A stretch of DNA of 64,000 bases from Chloroflexota bacterium (GTDB lineage Bacteria > Chloroflexota > Dehalococcoidia > Bin125): assembly GCA_028875225.1 (NCBI GenBank), contig JAPPFB010000020.1:203124-267123 (forward strand). Direction: 5' to 3'. Shown here piece by piece: positions 16,477 through 24,793 of the stretch. The notes below the pieces were generated by a model that was not told the DNA's origin, made no database searches, and worked only from the letters and a program-made list of their open reading frames with translations. Every line of letters begins with the position of its first letter. Position 1 is the first letter of the stretch. A program made the position numbers and the translations under genes.

Positions 16477-16905
16477 GTGTTCGAAGAGGTCTCGACTTTG
16501 ATCTGTCGATTTCAACGAGCTTTCGATCAGCAAGACTGGGCGGCGTTGCGAGATTGCCTGGATGACGAAATCTACGTCGACTACTCCTCATTTCGTGGTA
16601 CCGAGCCGACTCATGTCTCCGCCGAAGAGTACGTCACGCTGCGACAGGAAGCGCTTAGCGATCTCGTCATGCAGCACAATCACAGCAACCTGACGCTCTC
16701 TCTAGAGTCCGATGGTCGCGCGTCGGCAAGCTGCAACTACCAGATCTATCGATTCGAAGCCGATGGCGACCGCCACTTTCACTCTTGGGGAACCTACGAC
16801 TTCGGGCTGGCGCGGCGTAGCGGTGGGTGGAAGCTCTACTCGGTTACCCAACGCCTTCTCAAGAGCGAGGGCGAGCCATCGATACACGGGGCCCTGAGAG
16901 GCTGA
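16477..16905 (+). CDS. SnoaL-like (NTF2-fold) protein
   Basis: A 142-residue protein with the NTF2-like layout: an N-terminal helix (RAFDQQDWAALRDCLDDEI), a 'DYSSF.G' turn, a central strand pair with NHSNLTLSL, and C-terminal strands ending WKLYSVTQR. Members are small hydrolases, isomerases or ligand-binding proteins. The GTG start is set by a GGAGGGAGG Shine-Dalgarno five bases upstream. Its specific role is unknown. Confidence 0.72.
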   Translation: MFEEVSTLICRFQRAFDQQDWAALRDCLDDEIYVDYSSFRGTEPTHVSAEEYVTLRQEALSDLVMQHNHSNLTLSLESDGRASASCNYQIYRFEADGDRHFHSWGTYDFGLARRSGGWKLYSVTQRLLKSEGEPSIHGALRG

Positions 16906-17014
16906 CCGCGGCGCTCACAGTTCCCAGAATGACACTCGATGTAACGCTGCCCTGTAGCAGGAATCTCACTATTGGCGGGCGAAGGGCAATGTACTCGGAC
17001 AATGCCATCTGGCC

Positions 17015-17062
17015 AGAGCCCCCCTCTGCCTTCGGCATCTCCCCCCGCTCCGCAGGGGGAGA
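17015..17062. repeat. Palindromic repeat, family 1
   Basis: CCCCCCTC, then TGCCTTCGGCA (17027-17037), then TCTCCCCC/GGGGGAGA around GCTCCGCA. It lies in the 223-base spacer before the rhodanese gene, where nothing else is recognised. Confidence 0.75.
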
Positions 17063-17128
17063 GCGGGATCTCGCGGCGGTGATACGATGCAGATCAGGCC
17101 GTACGCAGCCGATCCGAAAGGTCCCACG

Positions 17129-17473
17129 ATGGCGCAGCAGGAACCGTTTCAGCGAATCTCGGTGGAGGAAGCGGAGGAGAAGCGACAGGCCGGCATCACC
17201 CTGATCGACACCCGCGAACTGGACGAGTACCAGGACGGCCACGCCTCCGGTGCCCCGCTGATGCCGCACATGTCCGTCATGACTCGCGCCGACGAGCTGG
17301 AGCAGATTGCCGGCGGCAAGGACCAGCCGGTGATGTTCATCTGCGCCAAGGGCCAGCGCTCGGCCGTCGCCTGCGAATTCGCCGCCGCGCTCGGCTTCAC
17401 CGACCTTTACAACGTCGAGGGCGGCACCGACGCCTGGATCGCCGCCGGTTTGCCCATCGAGCATCCCGCCTAG
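17129..17473 (+). CDS. Single-domain rhodanese
   Basis: A 114-residue rhodanese module with LIDTRELDEYQDGHASGA, the active-site loop FICAKGQRS (Cys) and a C-terminal NVEGGTDAWIAAGLP. These proteins carry or transfer sulfane sulfur. ATG at 17129 is preferred over an ATG 14 codons upstream because the module begins right after it, and AAAGGT lies ahead. No membrane segment. It heads a plus-strand series of closely spaced genes. Confidence 0.88.
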   Translation: MAQQEPFQRISVEEAEEKRQAGITLIDTRELDEYQDGHASGAPLMPHMSVMTRADELEQIAGGKDQPVMFICAKGQRSAVACEFAAALGFTDLYNVEGGTDAWIAAGLPIEHPA

Positions 17474-17512
17474 CGTGCGCGCAGCGATCAGCGCCGCGAG
17501 CGGTCGCCACCG

Positions 17513-18088
17513 ATGCTGAGCGGACTGAGCGGCACCCAGCGCTACGCGCTGTTCGTCCTCCTGGTTGTCGTGGTCGTCGTCATCTACCTGTTCGTCTCCG
17601 GTGGACTCGACGATCTGACCGGTGGCGGGGACGAGGAAGAACAGGCAATCGAGGCGCCGACCAGCGCCCCCGAGGCGCTGCGAACCGTCGCCGTCGAGTT
17701 CGGCGAGGCTCAGCAGGTCGGCCCGGTTGAGGTCTCCATCATCGCGATCAGCTTCCCCGACCAGATCCGCGCCGAGGGACTCTGGCGCACGCCGGCCCAG
17801 CGCTTTGCCGCCGTCCAGCTGACCATGACCAACCGCTCCAAGCAGGCCGTCGAACTGCCCCTCGACGGGCTCCAGTTGGTCACCGTTGACGGACGCGCCT
17901 ACCTCGCCGACGCCGCCCTCTCCCTGGGTCAGGCCAGGGCCGCCGAAGGCGTCACCTACGCCCCGCCGTTGATCCTCCAGCCCCAGCTTACGATCACCGT
18001 CGTCGCCGTCTACGACATCCCACTCGACGCCTCCGGCCTCCAGCTCCGCGTCCGCGGCGGCTGGACCGACTTCGAACTGTTCGAGTAG
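17513..18088 (+). CDS. Membrane-anchored DUF4352-like protein
   Basis: A 191-residue protein with an N-terminal membrane helix (ALFVLLVVVVVVIYLFVSGG), an acidic linker, and an extracytoplasmic beta-rich domain. 'FAAVQLTMTNRSKQAVEL' followed by DGLQLVTVDGRAY is the telokin/Ig-like DUF4352 pattern. Probably exported but anchored. Function unknown; DUF4352 proteins often sit at cell surfaces. The HAD gene follows after 7 bases. Confidence 0.62.
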   Translation: MLSGLSGTQRYALFVLLVVVVVVIYLFVSGGLDDLTGGGDEEEQAIEAPTSAPEALRTVAVEFGEAQQVGPVEVSIIAISFPDQIRAEGLWRTPAQRFAAVQLTMTNRSKQAVELPLDGLQLVTVDGRAYLADAALSLGQARAAEGVTYAPPLILQPQLTITVVAVYDIPLDASGLQLRVRGGWTDFELFE

Positions 18089-18095
18089 CGCCGCC

Positions 18096-18761
18096 GTGAC
18101 CATCCTCATGTTCGACATCGACGGCACCCTCGCTCGCTCCCAGGGCGCCGGCACCCTCGCGATGACGCGGACCTTCAAGGAACTCTGGGGCATCAAGGAC
18201 GCCCTGGAAGGGATGAACTTCGCCGGCCGCTCGGACAGCTGGATCGTCCCCACCGCCCTGGCCAACCAGGGCCGCGACTGCTCCCCCGAGGATCTCGCCC
18301 GCTTCATCGATCATTACGTGCCGCAACTCGACAGGGCGCTGCCGCAGCGCAGGTCGCGGCTCTGCCCCGGCGTGTTGGAGCTGTTGGACGTCCTCAGCCG
18401 CACGACCGCCACGCTCGGCCTCGGCACCGGCAACTTCCGCCGCGCCGCTGAGGCCAAGCTCGCGCCCCTGGGTGTCTGGGACCACTTCGTCGACGGTGGA
18501 TTCGGCGACGACCATCCCGACCGAACGGAACTGCTCGCCGCCGGCCTCGAACGGCTCAGGCAACACGCCGACGACTCCACCGACGTCGTCGTGATCGGAG
18601 ACACCAGCCACGACATCGAGGCGGGACACGCCATCGGCGCCCGGGTCGTCGCGGTCAGAACCGGCTACTCGGAACCGGGCGACCTCGATGAGGCCGACGT
18701 CACACTCGACGACCTCTCGGACCTGCAACAGTCCCTGTCCGCGTTGCTGGGAGTAATCTGA
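18096..18761 (+). CDS. HAD-family phosphatase (phosphoglycolate phosphatase-like)
   Basis: A 221-residue haloacid-dehalogenase enzyme. Motif I is MFDIDGTLARS, motif II LGTGNFRRA, the motif III lysine lies in AEAKLAPLG, and motif IV is VVVIGDTSHDIEAG. The cap domain between motifs I and II is alpha-helical as in phosphoglycolate phosphatases. The substrate is uncertain. GTG start at 18096. It is tightly packed between a membrane protein and the 18766 gene. Confidence 0.85.
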   Translation: MTILMFDIDGTLARSQGAGTLAMTRTFKELWGIKDALEGMNFAGRSDSWIVPTALANQGRDCSPEDLARFIDHYVPQLDRALPQRRSRLCPGVLELLDVLSRTTATLGLGTGNFRRAAEAKLAPLGVWDHFVDGGFGDDHPDRTELLAAGLERLRQHADDSTDVVVIGDTSHDIEAGHAIGARVVAVRTGYSEPGDLDEADVTLDDLSDLQQSLSALLGVI

Positions 18762-18765
18762 CCGC

Positions 18766-19434
18766 ATGTCAACCGGGCTGATCGTCGGCATCATCATCAT
18801 CCTGCTCGTGGTCGGCGTGCCGATCCTGCAGGCGCTTATTCGTGGCGCCCAGCGCCGCCGATCGCTGGCAGCCGAAGGCGTCCCGGCGCTGCGCGACGCC
18901 GGGCTGCGACCCGACGAGTTGCCGTCCGGCCTCTCCCGTCAGACGGCCGAGGCCATTACCTCGGAAGACATCGCGCTGGCCGACGAGAACCCGGAAGCGA
19001 CCATCACCCAGCTCGACGATTCAGGCCGGGTAATCGGCTATCGCGAGAGCTTCCGTGATCCGCGCTCCTGGGGTGAATTCATCGACTGGGCCCTGGCCCA
19101 GTCGATCTTCCGCAACCGCCAGCATCGCCGGGTCGAAGTGGAACTCACCAGGTATGAGTCGTCCGAGCACGCCGCCGAGGCCCTGCAGGCCGATCCACCC
19201 ACGGACCTCGGTGATGCCGGCGTCAGCGTCAATGACGCGGGCGAGCGCGGCGGTGTGTTGGCTCGCGAGTGGACGCGGACCGAGAACGGCGACACGGTGC
19301 AACGCATGCTCGAGCTGCGCTGGGCGTCGGGCGATGTGCTCGGCGTGGTCCGGGGCGACTCGGAGCCCTCTGGAGCGCTCGACGACGACGAAGTCCATCG
19401 GCTGGCGACGCTCGTCAGGGACCGATTGCCATGA
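18766..19434 (+). CDS. Single-pass membrane protein of unknown function
   Basis: A 222-residue protein with one N-terminal membrane helix (LIVGIIIILLVVGVPIL), a basic 'RGAQRRRS' stretch behind it, and a soluble C-terminal domain of about 170 residues with mixed strand/helix character. No known family recognised. Its stop overlaps the next start as ATGA, so it is translationally coupled to the 47-residue protein. Confidence 0.6.
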   Translation: MSTGLIVGIIIILLVVGVPILQALIRGAQRRRSLAAEGVPALRDAGLRPDELPSGLSRQTAEAITSEDIALADENPEATITQLDDSGRVIGYRESFRDPRSWGEFIDWALAQSIFRNRQHRRVEVELTRYESSEHAAEALQADPPTDLGDAGVSVNDAGERGGVLAREWTRTENGDTVQRMLELRWASGDVLGVVRGDSEPSGALDDDEVHRLATLVRDRLP

Positions 19435-19574
19435 TCCCGGCGCTCTGGCGGTTGCTCTGGCGCGGGACCGGACTGCGCTACGTCTGGAAGTTCCTCTTCG
19501 GTTCCTGGCTGGTCAAACGCATCTGGGGCGACGAGCGCGCTTCCCGGGACGACGAACAGACCAATGAACGCTGA
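19431..19574 (+). CDS. 47-residue basic amphipathic protein
   Basis: An ATGA overlap with the preceding gene starts this 47-codon frame (MIPALWRLLWRGTGLRY). It is Trp/Arg-rich (about six tryptophans) and likely membrane-surface associated. It ends inside the next gene, overlapping it by 11 bases, so three genes are coupled in series. Below usual annotation length, but the stop/start overlaps on both sides support a real gene. Confidence 0.55.
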   Translation: MIPALWRLLWRGTGLRYVWKFLFGSWLVKRIWGDERASRDDEQTNER

Positions 19575-20037
19575 ATCTCGCGCCGATCTGCTCGCGCGCT
19601 TCGAAGCGGCGCCGAAACTGCTGGCCGACTCCGTCGCCGGTTCATCAATCGCCCAACTCGACGGCGCGCCTCCCGAGCCCGGTTGGACCGCGCGCGAGAA
19701 CGTGCATCACGTCTCGGACGTCGCCATCATGGCCGGATTGCGTCTCCGCCTGATGCTGCTCGACATCGAGGTCGAAATGTGGCCGATCGACGGCGACGCC
19801 ATGCAGAAGCGGCTGCGCAACGACCGACGCCCGATCGGTCCGGCGCTGAGGACGGTTGACGGACTCGTCGAGTCGGCCTGCTCAATCCTCGGCTCGTTGC
19901 GTGAAGACGAGTGGACCCAGCCGCGCCCCGTGCCCGTTGCCAGGTCGCGCAGCGTCGAGGAATGGCTCGAAGCGAGCGTCGGGCACATCGAACAACACGT
20001 CGATCAGATCCGCTACGCCCTGACCGGCACCTGCTAG
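19564..20037 (+). CDS. DinB-fold protein 1
   Basis: A 157-residue four-helix-bundle protein of the DinB/YfiT class. Marks are GWTARENVHHVSDVAIM (first metal-ligand His region), a middle helix and EEWLEASVGHIEQHVDQI at the end, which places His residues for a metal site. DinB proteins include bacillithiol- and mycothiol-dependent transferases and hydrolases, but here the thiol is unknown. First of three consecutive DinB-like genes. Confidence 0.8.
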   Translation: MNAESRADLLARFEAAPKLLADSVAGSSIAQLDGAPPEPGWTARENVHHVSDVAIMAGLRLRLMLLDIEVEMWPIDGDAMQKRLRNDRRPIGPALRTVDGLVESACSILGSLREDEWTQPRPVPVARSRSVEEWLEASVGHIEQHVDQIRYALTGTC

Positions 20038-20047
20038 GACGTGCCAG

Positions 20048-20524
20048 ATGAGCCAACACCCGTCCCAACGTCCAGAACTGCTGGTGGCGTACCTCGAGTC
20101 AACCTCCGACATCGAACTCGTACTCGGGGAACTGTCCGAGGATCAGTTGGAATCGCGCGAGCGCCCCGGTGAGTGGTCGGTCCGTCAGATCGTGCATCAC
20201 CTCGCCGACAACGAAGTCGCCGACGCCATGCGCCTGCGACAGATGCTCGCCCATGACTCGCCCCTGATCGTCCCCTTCGACGAACTGCTGTTCACCGAGC
20301 GCCTGCACTACGACCGAGAGATCGAGTCCTCGGTCGCGACCTTCTTCGCGCTCCGCGCATCCAGCGGCGCCATCCTCGAACAGATCTCCGATGCCGACTG
20401 GTCACGATCAGGCCGCCACGAGGAGCACGATCAGTACACAGTCGAGATCCTGGTCCAGAAGAACATAGAGCACGACCATGCCCACCTGGGCCAGATCCGG
20501 CGGGCGCTGGCGTCAGTGGATTGA
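20048..20524 (+). CDS. DinB-fold protein 2
   Basis: A 158-residue DinB-like bundle: PGEWSVRQIVHHLADNEV contains the first His of the presumed three-His metal site, and IEHDHAHLGQIRRAL near the C-terminus the others. Starts 10 bases after DinB protein 1. The paralogues are clearly diverged, so this is not a recent duplication. Confidence 0.82.
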   Translation: MSQHPSQRPELLVAYLESTSDIELVLGELSEDQLESRERPGEWSVRQIVHHLADNEVADAMRLRQMLAHDSPLIVPFDELLFTERLHYDREIESSVATFFALRASSGAILEQISDADWSRSGRHEEHDQYTVEILVQKNIEHDHAHLGQIRRALASVD

Positions 20525-20550
20525 CAACGACGGAGAATCGGAGACCGATC

Positions 20551-21138
20551 ATGGCCACGCCGCCGACTTACACCCAGAACGATGTCGAGGCGCTGCTCTC
20601 GAAGATGGCGCTGGAGCGAAGCAAGTTGATCGCGGCGGCGGAGGGGCTGCGCGGCGCCGACGCCGATCGCGTGCCGGTCGACGCCGTCGGCGAAGAGCAG
20701 TGGACGGCCAAAGAGCAACTCGCCCATCTGATGGAGATGGAGCGCGGCTACATCTCCTGGTGCCGCGCCGCGCTGGTCGAAAGCGGCGTCGACGTGAGCG
20801 GCGTCCGCGGCATTCCCGTCGATATCCCGATCGAAGACGCGCCCCAACACTCTGTCCGCGAATTGCTGGACACGCTGATCGAGGAGCGCGAGCGGACCAA
20901 TCACTTCATTCGATCCCTCGTGTTGCCACAGTTCTCAAACACCGCTATCACTCCGGGCTTCGGCGAGCTGACCGTCATGCAATATCTGCGCTCCTTCTAT
21001 CGGCACGACCGTCAGCACACGGCCCAGATCGAAGGGCGTCAGTCGGACTATCAGCCCAATTTCGCCTCCGGCGTCGAACCGAATCAGCGCCAGATGCGGA
21101 TCGACCTCTTGGCTCAGCGGCAAGACCGATCCGGTTAG
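20551..21138 (+). CDS. DinB-fold protein 3
   Basis: A 195-residue DinB-like protein: 'EEQWTAKEQLAHLMEMERGYISW' and later LRSFYRHDRQHTAQIEG carry the metal-ligand His positions. ATG at 20551 with GGAGA seven bases upstream is preferred; a TTG at 20521 that overlaps the previous gene would add ten residues. Likely co-transcribed with its two paralogues. Confidence 0.82.
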   Translation: MATPPTYTQNDVEALLSKMALERSKLIAAAEGLRGADADRVPVDAVGEEQWTAKEQLAHLMEMERGYISWCRAALVESGVDVSGVRGIPVDIPIEDAPQHSVRELLDTLIEERERTNHFIRSLVLPQFSNTAITPGFGELTVMQYLRSFYRHDRQHTAQIEGRQSDYQPNFASGVEPNQRQMRIDLLAQRQDRSG

Positions 21139-21147
21139 CAGCGACAG

Positions 21148-21573
21148 ATGACAGAGCCGACTGACGACGTGGTGGAGCCGGACTCGGTCACCGACTGGGC
21201 CGACTGGGGCCGCCGTCAGGGCGGTCGCTGGGGCAAGGAATTCAGCGGCAGAGCCCAGACCTGGCGCAGCGAGGCCTGGTCCTGGAGCCATCCCCGTCAG
21301 CGTCCCGACACGCCGTTGTGGAGCCGGTTCCTCTGGGGCGTCATCGGACTGCCGGTCTACCTGCTCGGCAGCGTCCTGTTCCTCGCCCTGGTCGTCGTCG
21401 GCGCGGCGGCGGCGCTCGCCGGTGGCACACTGTTGGTCTGGTTCGCCTGTGGCCTGGGCAGCGCGGCCTTCGCGGCGCGGCGAGGCTGGCCCGGACAACT
21501 CGGCGGACTGCTTGGATTTGCGCTCGGACCGATCGGATTGCTCATCGTCCGCCGACTGCCTGAACGAATGTGA
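21148..21573 (+). CDS. Small multi-pass membrane protein
   Basis: A 141-residue protein. The first 60 residues are polar and Trp-rich (SDTVW-type repeats such as WADWGRRQ). Then come two or three hydrophobic helices between about 62 and 132 (IGLPVYLLGSVLFLALVVVG). No family recognised. It closes the plus-strand series that starts at 17129; the next gene is convergent. Confidence 0.6.
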   Translation: MTEPTDDVVEPDSVTDWADWGRRQGGRWGKEFSGRAQTWRSEAWSWSHPRQRPDTPLWSRFLWGVIGLPVYLLGSVLFLALVVVGAAAALAGGTLLVWFACGLGSAAFAARRGWPGQLGGLLGFALGPIGLLIVRRLPERM

Positions 21574-21589
21574 CCAGCTGTGACCAGCG

Positions 21590-22012
21590 CTAGAGGCAGC
21601 CGGCTCGCCGAAGCGTCGCCCGCGTCGTCGGCTCCAGCCCGTCAATCGCCCGAGACAGCTGGGTCGCAATCCGAACCGCGCTGAGGCCGAAGGCAAGCGG
21701 ATTGGCTGTCTCCTCTGCCGGCTGCTCCTCGGCCACGCCGATGACGAAGTCCAGCGTCCGGATCGACGCGCTGTGAAACTCCGCCAACGCCTCCGGTGGC
21801 TCCACCGAACGCAGCCGTTCCAGCGAGGGCTCGCCCAACCGGATCAGGTCGCCCCAGGTCACGGACTCCGGCTCGATCAAGTTCCGCGCGCTGGCGATGC
21901 CGTCGGCGCAGAGATCGGCATACTCTGCAACCGTGAGCCGATCCGCGGATGCGCAGGCCGGTCCCAGCAACGCGATGCCGAGTAGGGAGCAGACAACCAG
22001 AACACGGTGCAT
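21590..22012 (-). CDS. Secreted small protein with signal peptide
   Basis: A 140-residue protein starting MHRVLVVCSLLGIALLG, a signal peptide with a possible but imperfect lipobox (LGPAC). The mature part is helical with two further cysteines, at LCADG and the C-terminal RRAGCL. The chosen ATG (22012) has AGG seven bases upstream; GTG/ATG codons at 22051 and 22039 would lengthen the N-terminus. No family recognised. Confidence 0.5.
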   Translation of the reverse strand: MHRVLVVCSLLGIALLGPACASADRLTVAEYADLCADGIASARNLIEPESVTWGDLIRLGEPSLERLRSVEPPEALAEFHSASIRTLDFVIGVAEEQPAEETANPLAFGLSAVRIATQLSRAIDGLEPTTRATLRRAGCL

Positions 22013-22096
22013 CGCTCGACCTGCCGGGGCTGAACGCATAGTGATCGTCACACTGCGCCGCTCCCATTATCTTGACCGTGAAACGGGAGGCTGTGC

Positions 22097-23074
22097 ATGG
22101 CGGCGCCGTATCGGGTGTTCGTGACTCGTGAGCTTCCCGGCCGCGGCTTTGCGGATTTGCGTGACGATCCGGCGTTCAATCTTGATGTGTGGCCGGGAGA
22201 CTTCCCGCCGTCCAGAGCCGACTTGCTCAGGCACGTGGTCGGCGTTGACGGGTTGGTCTGCCTGATCACGGACAGTATCGACGCGGAGGTCTTGGATGCG
22301 GCTGGTGCGCAACTCAGGGTCGTGTCGCAGATGGCGGTCGGCGTCGACAACGTCGACGTTGCCGCCTGCTCCGCGCGCGGGATCCCGGTGGGCAACACGC
22401 CGGGAGTCTTGACCGATACCACCGCCGACATGGCCTGGGCATTGATCCTCGCCTCCGCTCGACGAGTGGTTGAAGCCGCGGAATACGTCAAGGACGGTCA
22501 ATGGAAGACCTGGACCCCGACGCAGATGGCCGGCGTCGACGTCTATGGCTCGACCCTGGGAATCATCGGCTTCGGCGCGATCGGCCAGGCGATCGCGCGT
22601 CGAGCGCAGGGATTCGGCATGCGGGTCTTGTGCTGGAACCGATCCCCCCGACCCGCCGAGGCGGCGGCAGTAGGCGCCCAACAGTGCCAGTTCGACCAGG
22701 TGCTGTCGGAAGCCGACTTCGTCTGCGTCAGCATCGCGCTGACAGACGACACCCGAGACCTGATCGACGCGAACGCGTTCGGACTGATGAAACCGGGAGC
22801 CATTCTGGTCAACACCGCTCGCGGTCCGATCGTCGACGAGGAGGCGCTGGTCGAGGCGCTGCGCGGCGGTCAGATTGGCGGCGCCGGGCTTGACGTGACG
22901 GCCGTGGAACCACTCTCGCTGGATTCGCCGCTCCTGACGATGGACAACGTGGTCGTGTTGCCGCACATCGGCTCGGCCTCGATGGCCACCCGCGGCAAGA
23001 TGGCCGATATGGCGGTCGCCAATCTGCGCGCCGGACTGGCCGGCGAGCCCTTGCCCAACTCGGTGGGCGGCTGA
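22097..23074 (+). CDS. D-2-hydroxyacid dehydrogenase (glyoxylate/hydroxypyruvate reductase type)
   Basis: A 325-residue NAD(P)-dependent enzyme. The dinucleotide fold is GIIGFGAIGQAIA. The catalytic Arg lies in NTARGPIVDE, the Glu in DVTAVEPL and the His in LPHIGSAS, the classical R-E-H set. Likely reduces glyoxylate or hydroxypyruvate; phosphoglycerate dehydrogenase is less likely because the C-terminal ACT domain is absent. Its stop overlaps the start of the phosphoribosyltransferase gene by one base (TGATG). Confidence 0.88.
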   Translation: MAAPYRVFVTRELPGRGFADLRDDPAFNLDVWPGDFPPSRADLLRHVVGVDGLVCLITDSIDAEVLDAAGAQLRVVSQMAVGVDNVDVAACSARGIPVGNTPGVLTDTTADMAWALILASARRVVEAAEYVKDGQWKTWTPTQMAGVDVYGSTLGIIGFGAIGQAIARRAQGFGMRVLCWNRSPRPAEAAAVGAQQCQFDQVLSEADFVCVSIALTDDTRDLIDANAFGLMKPGAILVNTARGPIVDEEALVEALRGGQIGGAGLDVTAVEPLSLDSPLLTMDNVVVLPHIGSASMATRGKMADMAVANLRAGLAGEPLPNSVGG

Positions 23075-23754
23075 TGTCGGCATCCGGACGCGCCGCCTGG
23101 ACGCCGCAAGGCGATGAACCTGGCAACCTCTGGTTGGCCCGAGCGTTGTGGGACTCGGGCGGGATCATGTTCGGCGACTTCGACCTCGGCGCGACCCTCG
23201 GTTCGCCGGTCTACCTCAACGTCCGCCGGCTGATCGCCCATCCCTGGGCGCTGCGCCGGATCGGTGAGCTGCTCAACGACGAAACCCGCATGCTGGGCGG
23301 CATGCTGCGACCGACGATCGCGCCGTTCGAGCTGATCGCCGGCGTGCCGATGGGCGGTCTGCACGCGGCCACCGCATTCTCGCTGTCCAGCAACGTGCCG
23401 ATGATCTACGTCCACCCATCAAGCCAGATCAGGCATGTCGCCGAGGAGATCGAGGGCGCCTATTACCCCGGTCAGACCGTGATCCTGGTCGACGACCTGA
23501 TGACTCGCGGTGGTTCGCTCTCGGAAACCGCCGACCTGTTGCGCTCGGCCGGCCTGATGGTCCACGACGCCTTCGTCCTCATCGATCGCGGAGCCGGCGG
23601 AGTCGAGCGTCTGCGCCGTGAAGGCATCAACGTCCACTCGCTGCTCACGCTGGAGGGGCTACTCAACTTCCTGCTCACGAGAGAGCTGATCACCGAGGCG
23701 ATCTACGCCAAATGCCTCACCTGGCTCGAAGGCGTCCGGGAGAGCGATCGGTGA
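23074..23754 (+). CDS. Orotate phosphoribosyltransferase-like protein
   Basis: A 226-residue type I phosphoribosyltransferase. The PRPP loop is VILVDDLMTRGGSL, close to the usual VDD..TTG.S, with Thr-Arg-Gly-Gly in place of Thr-Thr-Gly. An upstream ELIAGVPMGGLHAA loop matches the pyrophosphate loop of PyrE. A PyrE-like role in pyrimidine synthesis is likely; purine PRTase is the alternative. Coupled to the 2-hydroxyacid dehydrogenase. Confidence 0.75.
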   Translation: MSASGRAAWTPQGDEPGNLWLARALWDSGGIMFGDFDLGATLGSPVYLNVRRLIAHPWALRRIGELLNDETRMLGGMLRPTIAPFELIAGVPMGGLHAATAFSLSSNVPMIYVHPSSQIRHVAEEIEGAYYPGQTVILVDDLMTRGGSLSETADLLRSAGLMVHDAFVLIDRGAGGVERLRREGINVHSLLTLEGLLNFLLTRELITEAIYAKCLTWLEGVRESDR

Positions 23755-23761
23755 CACTGCC

Positions 23762-24511
23762 GTGAGGTTGCTACAAACGCTCCTGGCGTTCGTCACCGGC
23801 GCGATCGCTGCGGTCATGTGGCTGGAGCGTCAGACGGCGAGCGATCGGTCGCGGCCTGCTCCGCCGGCGGATCCCGAACCCGCTTCCCCTCCATCCGCTC
23901 CGGAACCAGTGGTCGAGCAGGTCGAGGTCCCCGACCCGGAACAGGAAGCGAGGATCGCCGAGCTCGAGGCCGAGCTGGCCGCGCAACGCTCGCTGCGCAC
24001 GCCCGAACCCGGTGAAGTCCACCCGGGCGTCGACGCGATCCGCGCCGCCAGGTCGCGGGCGCTTGAGCTGGAACGGCAGCTCTCACGGCAATCGAATGAC
24101 GATTCACCCCGATGGTTCGACGTTTCGCCGTCCAGTGACGAGCTGATCGAGGCGGCAATCGAGCATTTGCCGCGTGTCGCCCTCAGGGTTCAGCCGGACT
24201 CGATCGATCCGGGCGGGTTGTGGGCAGTGCTTGGTGCGATGCAAGAGTTCGCCGAGGCCTCCGGCGGGGCCTGGTTCGAATTCGATGGCGACTTCGCGCG
24301 TTGGTGCGCAGAGAGCGGTCATCCCCACGCCCTCGACCCGGATGCGCCAGGCAGCGACGAGGCTCGGCCCGCATTCGCGGTCGAGATCAAAGTGAATCGC
24401 TCCGGCGAGATGATCGTGCCGACCTTCGTGCAGATCGGCGAGCGCCGTTGCTACTACATCGACGATGTCGCCGGAGAGACGGGCCGAATGCACATCGTCG
24501 GAATCGGCTAA
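23762..24511 (+). CDS. Membrane-anchored coiled-coil protein, unknown
   Basis: A 249-residue protein, GTG start. One N-terminal membrane helix (LLAFVTGAIAAVMWL), a Pro/Glu-rich linker, a coiled-coil around residues 60-105 (EARIAELEAELAAQRS), and a C-terminal globular domain of about 130 residues with several Trp and acidic residues (ASGGAWFEFDG). No family recognised. It lies 7 bases after the phosphoribosyltransferase gene. Confidence 0.58.
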   Translation: MRLLQTLLAFVTGAIAAVMWLERQTASDRSRPAPPADPEPASPPSAPEPVVEQVEVPDPEQEARIAELEAELAAQRSLRTPEPGEVHPGVDAIRAARSRALELERQLSRQSNDDSPRWFDVSPSSDELIEAAIEHLPRVALRVQPDSIDPGGLWAVLGAMQEFAEASGGAWFEFDGDFARWCAESGHPHALDPDAPGSDEARPAFAVEIKVNRSGEMIVPTFVQIGERRCYYIDDVAGETGRMHIVGIG

Positions 24512-24792
24512 CGGCGGCCGTTGAAGAAGTTGCAGCCGGGCGTGTCCGATTCGGGGTTGAGGATGCCGCTGGCGGGATGACTGCAGGTGCCCTTGCCGCC
24601 CATCGCGTCGGCGCGCGGCGGCAGCCATTCCAGACAGTTGCCACACAGTTTGGGCAGCGACGGGGCTGCCTGATCGTCAAGGACCATCAGTTCGCGGCGC
24701 TCCCGGCGAGCCTCGCGGGAGCTGTGATAGCGCGCGGCCTGCTTCCTGGGGCGCTGACCGGGACGGCGCCCCTTGCGGTTCCGGCGCGGCAC
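24508..24792 (-). CDS. Small basic protein with C-terminal cysteine cluster
   Basis: With a GTG start one base after the stop of the zinc-ribbon gene this is a 94-residue protein. A very basic N-terminal half (RRNRKGRRPGQRPRKQ) is followed by LCGNCLEWLPP and GTCSHPASG and a final GCNFFNG. Four cysteines could bind zinc or an Fe-S cluster. If translation began at the ATG at 24687 it would be 59 residues with the cysteines intact. No family recognised; adjacent zinc-ribbon gene suggests a shared process. Confidence 0.5.
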   Translation of the reverse strand: MPRRNRKGRRPGQRPRKQAARYHSSREARRERRELMVLDDQAAPSLPKLCGNCLEWLPPRADAMGGKGTCSHPASGILNPESDTPGCNFFNGRR

Positions 24793-24793
24793 G

